From: an uncultured Aquimarina sp.
GTDB lineage: Bacteria > Bacteroidota > Bacteroidia > Flavobacteriales > Flavobacteriaceae
Length of the DNA stretch: 64,000 nt
NCBI GenBank assembly: GCA_947498935.1
Contig: CANMMM010000009.1
Coordinates: 1-64,000, forward strand
Direction: 5' to 3'
In this document: one piece after another, positions 1 through 7,333 of the stretch
How positions within the stretch are numbered: the stretch's first letter is position 1
Layout: each line of letters opens with the position of its first letter
Notes under the pieces: model-generated
Told to the model about the DNA's origin: nothing
What the model saw: only the letters and a program-made list of their open reading frames with translations
Databases searched by the model: none
Program-made: the position numbers and the translations under genes

Positions 1-502
1 TATTTTTATATGTAGTTATAGTATGTATATCTGTAAGGCGACAATTTGTACTTTTAGAATCCGTAAAAACATGATTTACAGTGCTTTTTTGTTGGGGACT
101 TTTAGCCGAAATAACAGCTGTTTTTGGACTTGTTAACCCCTTTATACACATGATTTTTGGGTTTATTAACAACTCGTAATTTGCCTTCGTACCATGAAAC
201 ACCTTCCTAGTAATCACCCCTGTTTCCACCAATCTTTTGATGTGACGTTGGATTGTACGAGTACATTGATGTGTGCGTTTTGCTAATTGTTTGTTGTTTG
301 TAGTCAAAAGAGGAATGGTATGCACCGTGATAGGTGTCTTTTTGTGATGTTTGCTCAGAAATGCGCTGTAAATGCGTAAAATTTCTCGCATGGTAAGACA
401 CATAGGGGTACGAATCCTATCTTTTAAATCGATACACTGACGGTTATGATGAACAACATAGCTGTCCAGTGCTTTGAATGAATCAGAATAACTAATAAGC
501 AT
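1..502 (-). CDS. Winged-helix DNA-binding protein, C-terminus cut by window edge
   Basis: This leftward reading frame opens with ATG at 502-500 and stays open to base 1, giving 167 codons without a stop, so the C-terminus lies outside the window. Residues of about 85-125 form a winged helix-turn-helix: QLAKRTHQCTRTIQRHIKRL is followed by a wing-like turn and strand. This is the pattern of HTH_36 or replication-initiator type DNA-binding domains. It sits divergently from the gene at 1036, with a palindrome-rich spacer between them, at the integrase end of a mobile element. A role in replication, transfer or regulation of that element is inference. The HTH is clear, the function is not. Confidence 0.6.
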   Translation of the reverse strand, partial: MLISYSDSFKALDSYVVHHNRQCIDLKDRIRTPMCLTMREILRIYSAFLSKHHKKTPITVHTIPLLTTNNKQLAKRTHQCTRTIQRHIKRLVETGVITRKVFHGTKANYELLINPKIMCIKGLTSPKTAVISAKSPQQKSTVNHVFTDSKSTNCRLTDIHTITTYKN

Positions 503-727
503 GACAAATGGTAGTTAGTGCATGAATGATCAGTACATTAAAAAAAGACCAATCATGATTATGAAATTAGTTGTGCTTTGCTATTAGGATCGAGCGGTAT
601 GTAGAGTACAGGAAGTTGAACTTTACTTACCTTAGATTGTTGTCGCTTTTGCTCTTTGCGTAGCGCCTTTGTCAATGTTGCTGTAGAGATTGATGTTTCC
701 AATTTGAATGATGATTTGATTGATGAT

Positions 728-797
728 GTATACAAGCTGTTATTTGTTGAAATGCATAGCCTACATGCATCGCTTTACTACACTTTAGCTTGTATAC
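728..797. repeat. 11-bp inverted repeat GTATACAAGCT
   Basis: GTATACAAGCT at 728-738 is matched exactly by its reverse complement at 787-797. Inside the loop, ATGCAT occurs at 752-757 and 765-770, which can form a nested stem. The length and loop are unlike a simple terminator because no T-run follows. Confidence 0.7.
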
Positions 798-831
798 AAT
801 TTAATTCTTGTGTACATTTGTAGTCATTACT

Positions 832-853
832 CGCGTTACACGCGTGTAACGCG
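832..853. repeat. Perfect 22-bp palindrome
   Basis: CGCGTTACACG is followed directly by its exact reverse complement with no spacer. A GC-rich, dyad-symmetric site in an AT-rich spacer is typical of an operator or origin-binding site for a dimeric protein. No T-run follows, so it is not an obvious terminator. Confidence 0.75.
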
Positions 854-891
854 TTGCTTATATAGCACAAAAGACTACGATTATACTAAAT

Positions 892-910
892 ATTACGGTA
901 AAACCGTAAT
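892..910. repeat. 8-bp inverted repeat ATTACGGT-AAA-ACCGTAAT
   Basis: This perfect dyad has a 3-bp spacer and lies 125 bp before the start codon at 1036. It is a plausible operator for one of the HTH proteins of this element. No experimental or database support is available here. Confidence 0.65.
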
Positions 911-1035
911 TTGAAGTAAATCTATATAATTTTGAGTACACTTGTATATTTTTGACACGTTTTTATGCGGACATAAACATATAAGCCTCTCAATTAAAGC
1001 ATATTGCATTTAATAAAATTTACAAGTAAAAAAAT

Positions 1036-1725
1036 ATGGACAGCAAAAAAGATGTTCACATCCGTAATAATAAGTTCATCATGGCAGTTAACGCCATCTT
1101 AAAAGGAGAAAGAGATTCTAAAGATGTGGTATACAGAAATGATTCTGTTATTAGTAATATTTTATACAAAGATAATAGAGGTTTTGTATCAAGTATTCGT
1201 GCAGGTACTAGAGGTGTTCCTTATAATACAATGGTAAAATTTGCAGAGTATTTTGGCATTCCTAAAGAATACTTCGAAACAATGGAGGCTGTATGGACAT
1301 ACAAAGGAGTGTGTACAAGCACGCAAGCAGTCAATATACAAAGGATCAATCTTAAGAAGAAACAAACCTATGACAAACCAGAAGCAGGAAGCTTCACAAT
1401 TGATCCTAGTGTACCAACTCATTTGTCTTTAGATAAAGAATTACAACATTACAAGACTACGATCAATGCATTAGCAGAGACACTTACTCCAAAACAACAA
1501 TCTATGATTATAGCTCCTTTACAAGACATTATATACAGTTTGATTATAGAGCGTGAAAAAAGTAATGATGCATTGAACCACACAGAGAAAGAATTAGCAA
1601 GTGCAAGGCAAACCATTGAACAAGTCACAAAGGAATTAGATGATGCTAAGGATGCTGTAATTACTGCCAAAAATGAAACAATTGTAGTTCTTAAAAAATG
1701 TTTAGAGCGTCAATTGAATGATTGA
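1036..1725 (+). CDS. Probable phage-repressor-like DNA-binding protein with C-terminal coiled coil
   Basis: This 229-residue protein is not assigned to a named family. Residues 1-85 look like a degenerate XRE-type helix-turn-helix: a stretch with NILYKDNRGFVSSIRAGTRG is followed by NTMVKFAEYFGIPKEYF, the usual last helices of such repressors. Residues of about 135-225 are rich in Glu, Lys and Gln with heptad spacing (EKELASARQTIEQVTKEL) and should form a coiled coil for oligomerisation. The gene is directly downstream of the palindrome cluster and upstream of two further DNA-binding proteins and the integrase, so it may be the maintenance regulator of the element. That role is inference. Confidence 0.5.
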   Translation: MDSKKDVHIRNNKFIMAVNAILKGERDSKDVVYRNDSVISNILYKDNRGFVSSIRAGTRGVPYNTMVKFAEYFGIPKEYFETMEAVWTYKGVCTSTQAVNIQRINLKKKQTYDKPEAGSFTIDPSVPTHLSLDKELQHYKTTINALAETLTPKQQSMIIAPLQDIIYSLIIEREKSNDALNHTEKELASARQTIEQVTKELDDAKDAVITAKNETIVVLKKCLERQLND

Positions 1726-1750
1726 TAAGTAGTAAAGAAGCATGAGTCTA

Positions 1751-1780
1751 AAAAAGATGTTCCAATTGGAACATCTTTTT
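1751..1780 (+). terminator. Rho-independent terminator after the gene at 1036
   Basis: This is a perfect 30-bp palindrome with arms AAAAAGATGTTCCAA and its complement. It ends in T-runs on both strands and lies 26 bp past the stop codon. It could work in either direction. Confidence 0.8.
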
Positions 1781-1830
1781 TTGTATATTAGCATCACTAT
1801 AACGAAAAAGTATAATCTAGATCAAAAAAA

Positions 1831-2610
1831 ATGAATCAAACAAACAATACTGTTGATTTCGAAGAAATGAATCGTTTGCTGTCTATTAAGGGGTATGCGC
1901 TGAATCATGTCGAAGGAATCACACGAAAGATGGTGCATTCTTGGACCAAGAATGACCTAATTGTAGAGAACAGAAAACAATCTACCAAAGGGGCTGTGTA
2001 TTATTTTGATGCTATTGAACTTTTATGGCTTAGCGTGATCAATGAAATGAGGCAGTACGGCATCCCTATTAAGAAAATAAAGATTTGTCGAGAAGGGGTC
2101 TTCGGAACCTTGGTGAAAGACCAACAACAAAACAGCTATCCTGCCTTCAACTTTTATATCATACACGCACTTATATATAAAGTACCTGTGTATTTAGTCT
2201 TTGCAGACCATGAAGGTTTTTACATTGTAGATGATCAGCAGCTCTTTTCAAAAATAAGGGAAGGCGCAATACACAGCGGAGCTTTCTTTTTGCTTAATAA
2301 GCATATTGAAAACGTATTCCCAATGTTAGCGGAAGAAATGGATTTTAATGAATTATCAGGGTTGACTGAAAAGGAAATCATAGCATTACAAATCATCAGA
2401 AAACAAACCTACACATATATTAAGATCACCAAAAAAGATAACGAAATCGAAATGATAGAAGGTGTGGAGCGTGTAGGTAAGCTAGAAAGATCAAAGCAAA
2501 TAACAGAACTCCTTAAGCTGGGGGAGTACCAAAAGATTGAGATCAAGCAATCGAACGGGAAAATCGCCTCTGCTTACAGAACTACACGTTATAGAACTCC
2601 ACGAAAATAA
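1831..2610 (+). CDS. MerR-like winged-helix protein of a mobile element
   Basis: This 259-residue protein has residues 12-90 with the MerR-family layout: a recognition region (GITRKMVHSWTKNDLI), a basic wing with Lys/Arg residues, then YYFDAIELLWLSVINEMRQY and GIPIKKIK. The last part matches the typical 'lr.yGfsLkeIk' helix pair. The rest is unrecognised, with a mixed alpha/beta middle and a basic C-terminus. There are no effector-binding cysteines that would suggest metal sensing. It lies between a repressor-like gene and the excisionase-like gene, on the same strand as the integrase. A role in element regulation is likely, though a chromosomal-type MerR function cannot be excluded. Confidence 0.55.
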   Translation: MNQTNNTVDFEEMNRLLSIKGYALNHVEGITRKMVHSWTKNDLIVENRKQSTKGAVYYFDAIELLWLSVINEMRQYGIPIKKIKICREGVFGTLVKDQQQNSYPAFNFYIIHALIYKVPVYLVFADHEGFYIVDDQQLFSKIREGAIHSGAFFLLNKHIENVFPMLAEEMDFNELSGLTEKEIIALQIIRKQTYTYIKITKKDNEIEMIEGVERVGKLERSKQITELLKLGEYQKIEIKQSNGKIASAYRTTRYRTPRK

Positions 2611-2697
2611 GTGTGATTAAAAAAAAGTAATGACCGCTAAAAGTCAAGCATATTTACAACCACTGTTTTGACTGTCAAGAAAAACAGAGAAGCAGTT

Positions 2698-3087
2698 ATG
2701 TTTAATCTAATGTCAAACAAAAAAAACAATCAAAGTACAAGCAAATTTACTCCATTGTCGGAGTTGTGTAAACTGTTAAAAGTAAAAGGAATTAAAACAG
2801 CTCAACTCTGGTGTGAAAAAAATAACGTGCCAATTCGTGTGATTGGTAACAAGCCTTGCGCCAATACTTTTTTTATTGAACTCGAATTCGAAAGAGAAGT
2901 AATAGCACATTTAAAAGATAAGTATCCAGAGCAATGGGAAGATTTATACAGGTGTTATCTAGATAATGATAGATACTCTTTTATTGCATTAACTACCGAT
3001 GATAATACAAAGCAATCAATTTCTAGTAGAAGATTCTCTAGGACACGTCCTCAATCTGAATTGACAAAAAAATTTGCAGCAAGCTAA
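2698..3087 (+). CDS. Small excisionase-like DNA-binding protein upstream of integrase
   Basis: This is a basic protein of about 129 residues from ATG at 2698. A TTG at 2668 and an ATG at 2710 are other possible starts. Residues near the N-terminus (FTPLSELCKLLKVKGIKTAQLWCEK and the following VIGNKPCANTFFIEL) suggest a short helix-turn-helix with a wing, the arrangement found in excisionase or MerR-fold recombination directionality factors. It ends 36 bp before the integrase start and shares its strand, which is where such factors usually lie. The C-terminal 40 residues are Ser/Arg-rich and probably disordered. The excisionase role rests on position and a loose pattern only. Confidence 0.4.
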   Translation: MFNLMSNKKNNQSTSKFTPLSELCKLLKVKGIKTAQLWCEKNNVPIRVIGNKPCANTFFIELEFEREVIAHLKDKYPEQWEDLYRCYLDNDRYSFIALTTDDNTKQSISSRRFSRTRPQSELTKKFAAS

Positions 3088-3123
3088 AACATTAAAACGA
3101 GTATTAATTAAAATTACAACTAT

Positions 3124-4470
3124 ATGAAACGTAAAAAATTGCCTAAAAAAAAGCACAAGGGCATGATGATTTACTGCAATCAATGTGATCGTAATTTTTC
3201 ATGGACGTCAAAGGAAGTTGACGGTAAAAAAACACAACCTATTTGTAAAAAAAGTGAGAAACCTTTTTCTTCATGTAACTATCCAGAGAAACATGTTTTT
3301 AAAATATCAGTGCATATACCTAACACCAAAAAAGGTACAAAAACAAAATTATTGAGTGCTAACAGTTATGATGAAGCAGTGTTAGAAGGTATAGAATTTC
3401 GAAATGATTTTTTGAATGAAATCACACAGGTGCATCAATTTGATTCAAGGAATCAGAATCGACTGGTGTATCTATTTGATGCGCAGATAGCCTATGCTGA
3501 CTTCTATCAAGATATTGGTGTGCCAAAGCATCTGAAAAAAAACAAAAAAGATACAACAAGCATGTTAAGAGCATTGACGCTGTTTAATGAAGCTATGGAG
3601 AAGAATGGTGTCAACAAACGAATTATGCGCTGCGATAAAATAGCTGATGTGCATGTTGGGCACTTTCATGATTACATCGAACATTACGCCCCTGATACGT
3701 ACAATCGACTTATGAATGCTTGTAAATCGTTTTTTAAATGGGCGGTCAGTTATTATAAATTAAAGGTAGAGAACCCTTTTGACAAAGTGACTAGAAAAAC
3801 AACCGTCTATAATAAAGAAACGATTAACAAAGAGGAATTCGAGGCACTTCTTGCTACACTTAATCGCGAAAATGGAAAAATAAAAGAACTCTCTAAGACA
3901 GGAAAACGAATTCGAAAAAACATGTATCGTCCGTATCTGAGATCAGCTTTTTTGCTGGCTTTGCATACTGGAGGAAGACGAGAAGAGGTTGTTAATTTAC
4001 GCTGGAACATGATAAAAACAGATGTAAAACAAAACCCATATTACATTGAAGTTTCTAACTTAAAAGTAGAACGGTCTAAAAAGACAAAAGGGACAGGAGC
4101 TGAAAAAAACGTAGCTCCAAAGATAATACCTATAACAAAAAGCTTGCTGCAGATTTTAAATGAGCTGGGGTATGAAGAAAAGAAAAATTCAAATGACTTT
4201 ATTATTAATCCTGAGCGAGATGAGAAAAGTACAGATTGGATGATGTCCATATTATCCAGAAGCTTTACTCATTTCTTTAAATTGTTAGATTCGGATAGAG
4301 TTTTAAACTTTAAATGTCTTAGAAAAACGTATCTAACCTATCTTGATCAAGCGGTAAAAGAAGACACTAAATCGCTATCTTCACACGCCGATCAAGAAGT
4401 GTTAAAAAAGCACTATATCGATGAAAAAGTTATTTCAACAGCTGTTACCTCACTTGAGATATTCGGCTAA
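3124..4470 (+). CDS. Tyrosine recombinase / site-specific integrase
   Basis: This 448-residue integrase should catalyse integration and excision of the element. The N-terminus carries four cysteines (C18, C21, C41, C51) spaced like a zinc ribbon, then an arm-binding-like region, a core-binding domain (about 110-225) and the catalytic domain (about 235-440). The catalytic residues I read are R285 in HTGGRREEV, R400 in KCLRKTY, H421 in SSHAD and the nucleophile Y431 in KKHYIDEK. The first His of the usual H-x-x-R box is Lys (K397). The gene reads toward tRNA-Asp at 4907, fitting an element whose right end is at or near this tRNA. The left end is outside the window. Confidence 0.9.
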   Translation: MKRKKLPKKKHKGMMIYCNQCDRNFSWTSKEVDGKKTQPICKKSEKPFSSCNYPEKHVFKISVHIPNTKKGTKTKLLSANSYDEAVLEGIEFRNDFLNEITQVHQFDSRNQNRLVYLFDAQIAYADFYQDIGVPKHLKKNKKDTTSMLRALTLFNEAMEKNGVNKRIMRCDKIADVHVGHFHDYIEHYAPDTYNRLMNACKSFFKWAVSYYKLKVENPFDKVTRKTTVYNKETINKEEFEALLATLNRENGKIKELSKTGKRIRKNMYRPYLRSAFLLALHTGGRREEVVNLRWNMIKTDVKQNPYYIEVSNLKVERSKKTKGTGAEKNVAPKIIPITKSLLQILNELGYEEKKNSNDFIINPERDEKSTDWMMSILSRSFTHFFKLLDSDRVLNFKCLRKTYLTYLDQAVKEDTKSLSSHADQEVLKKHYIDEKVISTAVTSLEIFG

Positions 4471-4490
4471 AAAGGGTCTCAAATATGAAA

Positions 4491-4516
4491 AAACCCTGCT
4501 GTGAAACCCTGCTGTG
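4491..4516. repeat. Two tandem 13-bp repeats AAACCCTGCTGTG
   Basis: The 13-bp word occurs twice without a gap, 20 bp downstream of the integrase stop. Short direct repeats beside an integrase can be recombinase arm sites, but two copies are weak support. Confidence 0.45.
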
Positions 4517-4605
4517 CGCCAAAATAGAGCAAAAACACAGTAACTTTCTTAAAACCAAACAAATACACAAAGAGTTGATAATGAAAACCGTAGACGCCAA
4601 AAAAC

Positions 4606-4633
4606 GAAAAAGAGCGTCTCCACGCTCTTTTTC
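4606..4633 (+). terminator. Terminator downstream of the integrase
   Basis: An 11-bp stem (GAAAAAGAGCG at 4606-4616 with its complement at 4623-4633) encloses a 6-base loop and has A and T tracts on its two sides. It ends the integrase transcript 136 bp after the stop. The remaining bases between 4471 and 4866 are AT-rich, with no credible gene. Confidence 0.75.
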
Positions 4634-4870
4634 TTCACACAAATCATCTTAATTTTTAGGGGCTTATTCTAAAATTAAAACTCACTTTTATAAAACTTTT
4701 TCATCACAGATGAAAAACAATTATTTTTCACATGGTAAAGATACCTCTTTTTCGGAAACTTGCAAATTTTTTGTGTATTTAATCTAAAAAAATATACTTT
4801 TTAACATAATGAAGTGTTTTTTTTGTTTAAAAAGAAAGAAAAATATTACATTTTAAATATTGGTATAAAA

Positions 4871-4896
4871 AAAGCTTCAATGAATATTGAAGCTTT
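4871..4896 (-). terminator. Terminator of tRNA-Asp copy 1
   Basis: An 11-bp perfect stem with loop GAAT lies 10 bp past the tRNA 3' end. It is followed on the minus strand by a run of T residues (4873-4867). Confidence 0.85.
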
Positions 4897-4906
4897 AGCA
4901 ATATTG

Positions 4907-4980
4907 CGGTCTGGACGGGACTCGAACCCGCGACCCCCTGCGTGACAGGCAGGTATTCTAACCAGCTGAACTACCAGACC
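4907..4980 (-). tRNA. tRNA-Asp (anticodon GTC), copy 1
   Basis: The minus strand folds as a 74-nt tRNA. The 7-bp acceptor stem pairs GGTCTGG with CCAGACC and the discriminator base is G. The D arm is AGTTCAGCTGGTTAGA and the anticodon loop CTGTCAC carries GTC. The T arm contains GGTTCGAGTCC. CCA is not encoded. The integrase gene lies on its 3' side, as expected for an element that uses a tRNA 3' end, although no att duplicate is visible within the window. Confidence 0.95.
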
Positions 4981-4997
4981 AGTGCGTATTGCGGGTG

Positions 4998-5027
4998 CAA
5001 ATATACACTTCATTTTAGTTTCTGCAA
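4998..5027 (-). promoter_or_regulatory. Promoter of tRNA-Asp copy 1
   Basis: On the minus strand there is a -33 TTG (5027-5025), a 19-base spacer and the -7 element TATATTTG (5005-4998). This is the Bacteroidota sigma-A form TTG-N19-TAnnTTTG, 17 bases before the tRNA 5' end. Confidence 0.8.
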
Positions 5028-5216
5028 ATTTTTTTCACTTTTTTATTGCTAAATATTTAGAAACATAGCGGAGAGTTAGGTTTTAAAGCAGTTGCAGGTT
5101 TATGTAATAGATTTTCTATTATATGCAATAGGTCGGACAGCGTAGATTTTAGTAAATTTTCTTAAGAAAGATGTATTTGTTGTACGAGACTCTTGGTTAT
5201 CTAATGGGGTATAATA

Positions 5217-5243
5217 AAAAGGATGCCTATAAGACATCCTTTT
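5217..5243 (-). terminator. Terminator of the gene at 5267-5611
   Basis: AAAAGGATG and its complement form a 9-bp stem around a 9-base loop, followed by a T-run on the minus strand. It starts 24 bp past the stop codon. Confidence 0.7.
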
Positions 5244-5266
5244 CCCCTCACTCATCAAATCCTTAA

Positions 5267-5611
5267 TTAAGGCACCAAATTGATAATCGCATTGGTGTTT
5301 ACTGTATATATTGTTTTTCCTAATGTATGTTTTGTAGTAGCTGCTACTGTATGTGTGTTGGCTACATTGAAATTATTTTGTGTAACCAATGTAGTGTAAT
5401 AGTCAGATTTAGTGTATGTGCTAGATGTGTTGTTATTTTTGATTTGGATGTCAAATCCCCCTGTAGCTACCAATAGTGTATAGAAGTCAGCTTTACTATG
5501 CTGAATTTGCTTTATATCTGTTTTGTTTGCAGAAGAAGTAGTATGTGTTTCTTGTGCTTGCAACGTAAAAAATGTAGAAAAAAAGATTGCTATAAGGGTA
5601 ATAGTTTTCAT
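5267..5611 (-). CDS. Small secreted protein with internal repeat, function unknown
   Basis: This is a 114-residue protein whose residues 1-20 form a Sec signal peptide (hydrophobic core then LQAQ|ET). Two imperfect repeats are visible in the mature part: KADFYTLLVATGGFDI at 40-55 and KSDYYTTLVTQNNFNV at 68-83. The protein is rich in Thr and Asn, has no cysteine and shows no catalytic motif. It lies between two identical tRNA-Asp units and has its own terminator. I do not recognise a family. A small extracytoplasmic or surface protein is the most that can be said. Confidence 0.6.
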   Translation of the reverse strand: MKTITLIAIFFSTFFTLQAQETHTTSSANKTDIKQIQHSKADFYTLLVATGGFDIQIKNNNTSSTYTKSDYYTTLVTQNNFNVANTHTVAATTKHTLGKTIYTVNTNAIINLVP

Positions 5612-6021
5612 AATATTGGGGCTTATATGATTACTAGTTTATTTGTAACAAATTTAAAGTGAATTAGTTAGCGGAAAAAGCTTTTTTTAAGTTTTTGGAC
5701 AAAGTGGTTTTTAATCACGTTGAACTACACAGAAAATAGGGTAAAACCGTAGTTTTTTTAGCTATTTTTTTGAGTTATTGCTTATTTTTTAAGGTTTTTT
5801 AGTAAGTTTTCGTAATGAAATTACTTGTTTTGTAGGGGGATTGATAAGTTTTTGTTTAGATATAAGTGTTGTTATTTGTTGAATGCTACGTAAAGCTTGT
5901 GTTCGATCTGTACAAAGATGGATCAAAAAAAGCCTCTCCATTTTCAGGAAAAGCTTCTCATTGGTTTATTACTAAACCACCTACGCAATGTACGTAGGAC
6001 AACACAACTTTGTTTATTGCA
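5612..6021. other. 410-bp gap with no gene seen
   Basis: This is an AT-rich spacer between the secreted-protein gene and tRNA-Asp copy 2. It has a weak dyad (CTACG...CGTAG near 5981-5997) but no credible coding frame, since open frames here are antisense or run into the tRNA. Confidence 0.5.
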
Positions 6022-6025
6022 AAAA

Positions 6026-6051
6026 AAAGCTTCAATGAATATTGAAGCTTT
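6026..6051 (-). terminator. Terminator of tRNA-Asp copy 2
   Basis: This is the same 11-bp stem and GAAT loop as in copy 1, followed by an 8-base T-run on the minus strand. Confidence 0.85.
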
Positions 6052-6061
6052 AGCAATATTG

Positions 6062-6135
6062 CGGTCTGGACGGGACTCGAACCCGCGACCCCCTGCGTGA
6101 CAGGCAGGTATTCTAACCAGCTGAACTACCAGACC
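6062..6135 (-). tRNA. tRNA-Asp (anticodon GTC), copy 2
   Basis: The sequence is identical to the tRNA at 4907-4980, with the same acceptor stem, GTC anticodon and absent CCA. Both copies keep a full promoter, so both should be expressed. Confidence 0.95.
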
Positions 6136-6152
6136 AGTGCGTATTGCGGGTG

Positions 6153-6183
6153 CAAATATAATGTCTGTTTTGTATCTAAACAA
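6153..6183 (-). promoter_or_regulatory. Promoter of tRNA-Asp copy 2
   Basis: The -7 element TATATTTG (6160-6153) lies inside the repeat. The -33 TTG (6183-6181) lies outside it, with a 20-base spacer of unrelated sequence, so the -33 box is independent in the two copies. Confidence 0.75.
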
Positions 6184-6225
6184 ACTTTTTTTGTTTTTTT
6201 TTGAACTTTAATCAGATGCTATTGC

Positions 6226-7152
6226 CTAAAATTTTTGTCTTTCAATAAGATAGGTGGTGAGTATGTGGTCAAAATTCTGAGCAATATCAGCGGCTACATA
6301 TTTGATTTTATATCGAGAACATTGCATTTTTAACTCATGAAAATAAGAGCGTATAGCTTGTTGGTAATTTTCCTTAATGGTATCCGCATATAGATTTACA
6401 GAAGTTGCTGTTTCTACATCTTCAAAACGAGTAGGGGTGTTGTCGAAATTAAAATCTATTTCTGTAGCGCTATCAAAGGTGTGGAATAGCACTACTTCAT
6501 GTTTGTTGTATTTTAAGTGTCGTAAGGCTTCAAATAACTGATCGGATTGTGTGCTAGCTTGTAGCATATCTGTAAATAAGAAAATAAGCGATCTGCGATG
6601 TATCTTTTCTGCTATTTGGTGTAGATAGGTGTAGGTGTCTGTGGGTGTGTTTTTAGGAGGGTTGGTAACAATGCTGCTAAGCTTGTGTAGTAGCATTTGA
6701 TGGTGGCGTTCGCTCCCCTTTTCTGGGGTATAATATTCGTAATGGTCGCTATAGATGCTAAGTCCTATGGCGTCTCTTTGTTTTTTTAGAATTTGCATAA
6801 GGCAGGCGGTGGCTAAAGCAGCAAAACTAACTTTATTGAGGCTGCCGATTCGATGTTCCCTGTCTAATGGGTAATGCATGGAGGAAGAGTTATCTATAAT
6901 GATATGGCATCTAAGATTGGTTTCTTCTTCGTAGCGTTTGGTAAAGAGTTTGTCTGTTTTGGCATATAATTTCCAATCGATATGTTTCGTGCTTTCCCCA
7001 GGGTTGTACACTTTATGTTCAGCAAATTCTGCCGAAAACCCATGAAAAGGACTTTTGTGCATGCCAGAAATAAACCCTTCTACTACTTGTTTGGCTAATA
7101 GCTCTATATTGGTAAAACCTCCTGTTTGGTTGATTTCTTGTTGTATGTTCAT
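6226..7152 (-). CDS. DUF58 / von Willebrand A-like protein
   Basis: This protein of about 308 residues is read from ATG at 7152. An upstream ATG at 7203 would add 17 residues unlike the family's usual start MNI-QQEIN. The conserved N-terminal block with GMHKSPFHGFSAEFAEHK, YNPGES and IDWKLYAKTD marks DUF58. It is followed by a vWA-like fold with a MIDAS-type DNSSSM motif. Related flavobacterial proteins are generally found with MoxR ATPases and Bat proteins, and are thought to act in chaperone-like or stress roles. Here no MoxR neighbour is in view and it stands alone between tRNA-Asp and trxA. The biochemical role is not established. Confidence 0.85.
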   Translation of the reverse strand: MNIQQEINQTGGFTNIELLAKQVVEGFISGMHKSPFHGFSAEFAEHKVYNPGESTKHIDWKLYAKTDKLFTKRYEEETNLRCHIIIDNSSSMHYPLDREHRIGSLNKVSFAALATACLMQILKKQRDAIGLSIYSDHYEYYTPEKGSERHHQMLLHKLSSIVTNPPKNTPTDTYTYLHQIAEKIHRRSLIFLFTDMLQASTQSDQLFEALRHLKYNKHEVVLFHTFDSATEIDFNFDNTPTRFEDVETATSVNLYADTIKENYQQAIRSYFHELKMQCSRYKIKYVAADIAQNFDHILTTYLIERQKF

Positions 7153-7273
7153 GGCATGTATCCTTATATCGTTTGCAATACTATATAGTTGCAGATGAAG
7201 CATTGGTGCAGCCCCATCACACTTTTAGTTGTTGTATTATAGGTAATCAAGCAACAAGATACGCATTTATGCC

Positions 7274-7312
7274 CAAAAAAAAGAGGTGCTGACAAGCTGT
7301 CAACCCTCTTTT
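7274..7312 (-). terminator. Terminator downstream of trxA
   Basis: An interrupted stem pairs AAAAGAGG and TGAC with their complements (GTCA and CCTCTTTT) and is followed by T residues on the minus strand. It lies 22 bp past the trxA stop and separates it from the DUF58 gene. Confidence 0.7.
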
Positions 7313-7333
7313 ATATGGTGTCGAATTGATGTC

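Larger units (their letters stand above)
503..1035. promoter_or_regulatory. Divergent intergenic control region with clustered palindromes
   Basis: This is a 533-bp spacer between the leftward HTH gene and the rightward gene at 1036. No protein-coding frame is convincing. It holds an 11-bp inverted repeat (728-738 with 787-797) enclosing a second pair (ATGCAT at 752-757 and 765-770). It also has a perfect 22-bp palindrome at 832-853 and an 8+8-bp inverted repeat with a 3-bp spacer at 892-910. The region is very AT-rich from 880 to 1035. Operators for the flanking DNA-binding proteins, or an origin of the mobile element, would both fit. The sequence alone does not choose between them. Confidence 0.55.
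4867..5005. repeat. 139-bp direct repeat copy 1 (promoter, tRNA-Asp, terminator)
   Basis: The 139 bases at 4867-5005 are identical to 6022-6160, an offset of 1155. The repeat covers a whole transcription unit: the -7 promoter element, tRNA-Asp and its terminator hairpin. The sequence outside it differs at once on both sides. Confidence 0.95.
6022..6160. repeat. 139-bp direct repeat copy 2 (promoter, tRNA-Asp, terminator)
   Basis: Identical over 139 bases to 4867-5005. The complete identity, including the terminator, points to recent duplication or gene conversion of the transcription unit. Confidence 0.95.

Noticed and set aside
207..401. 64-codon minus-strand frame in the first 500 bp
   Set aside because: It is out of frame with the open minus-strand gene that runs from 502 off the left edge and has a clear winged helix-turn-helix.
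1189..1670. Three open frames antisense or out of frame within 1036-1725
   Set aside because: They overlap the 229-residue gene in other frames and show no protein features. Treated as shadows.
4491..4516. Tandem 13-bp repeats as a possible CRISPR or att array
   Set aside because: Only two copies without spacers, so this is not a CRISPR array. No CRISPR array or cas gene was found anywhere in the window.
5897..6183. Two open frames crossing tRNA-Asp copy 2
   Set aside because: They read through the tRNA and terminator, so they are not genes.
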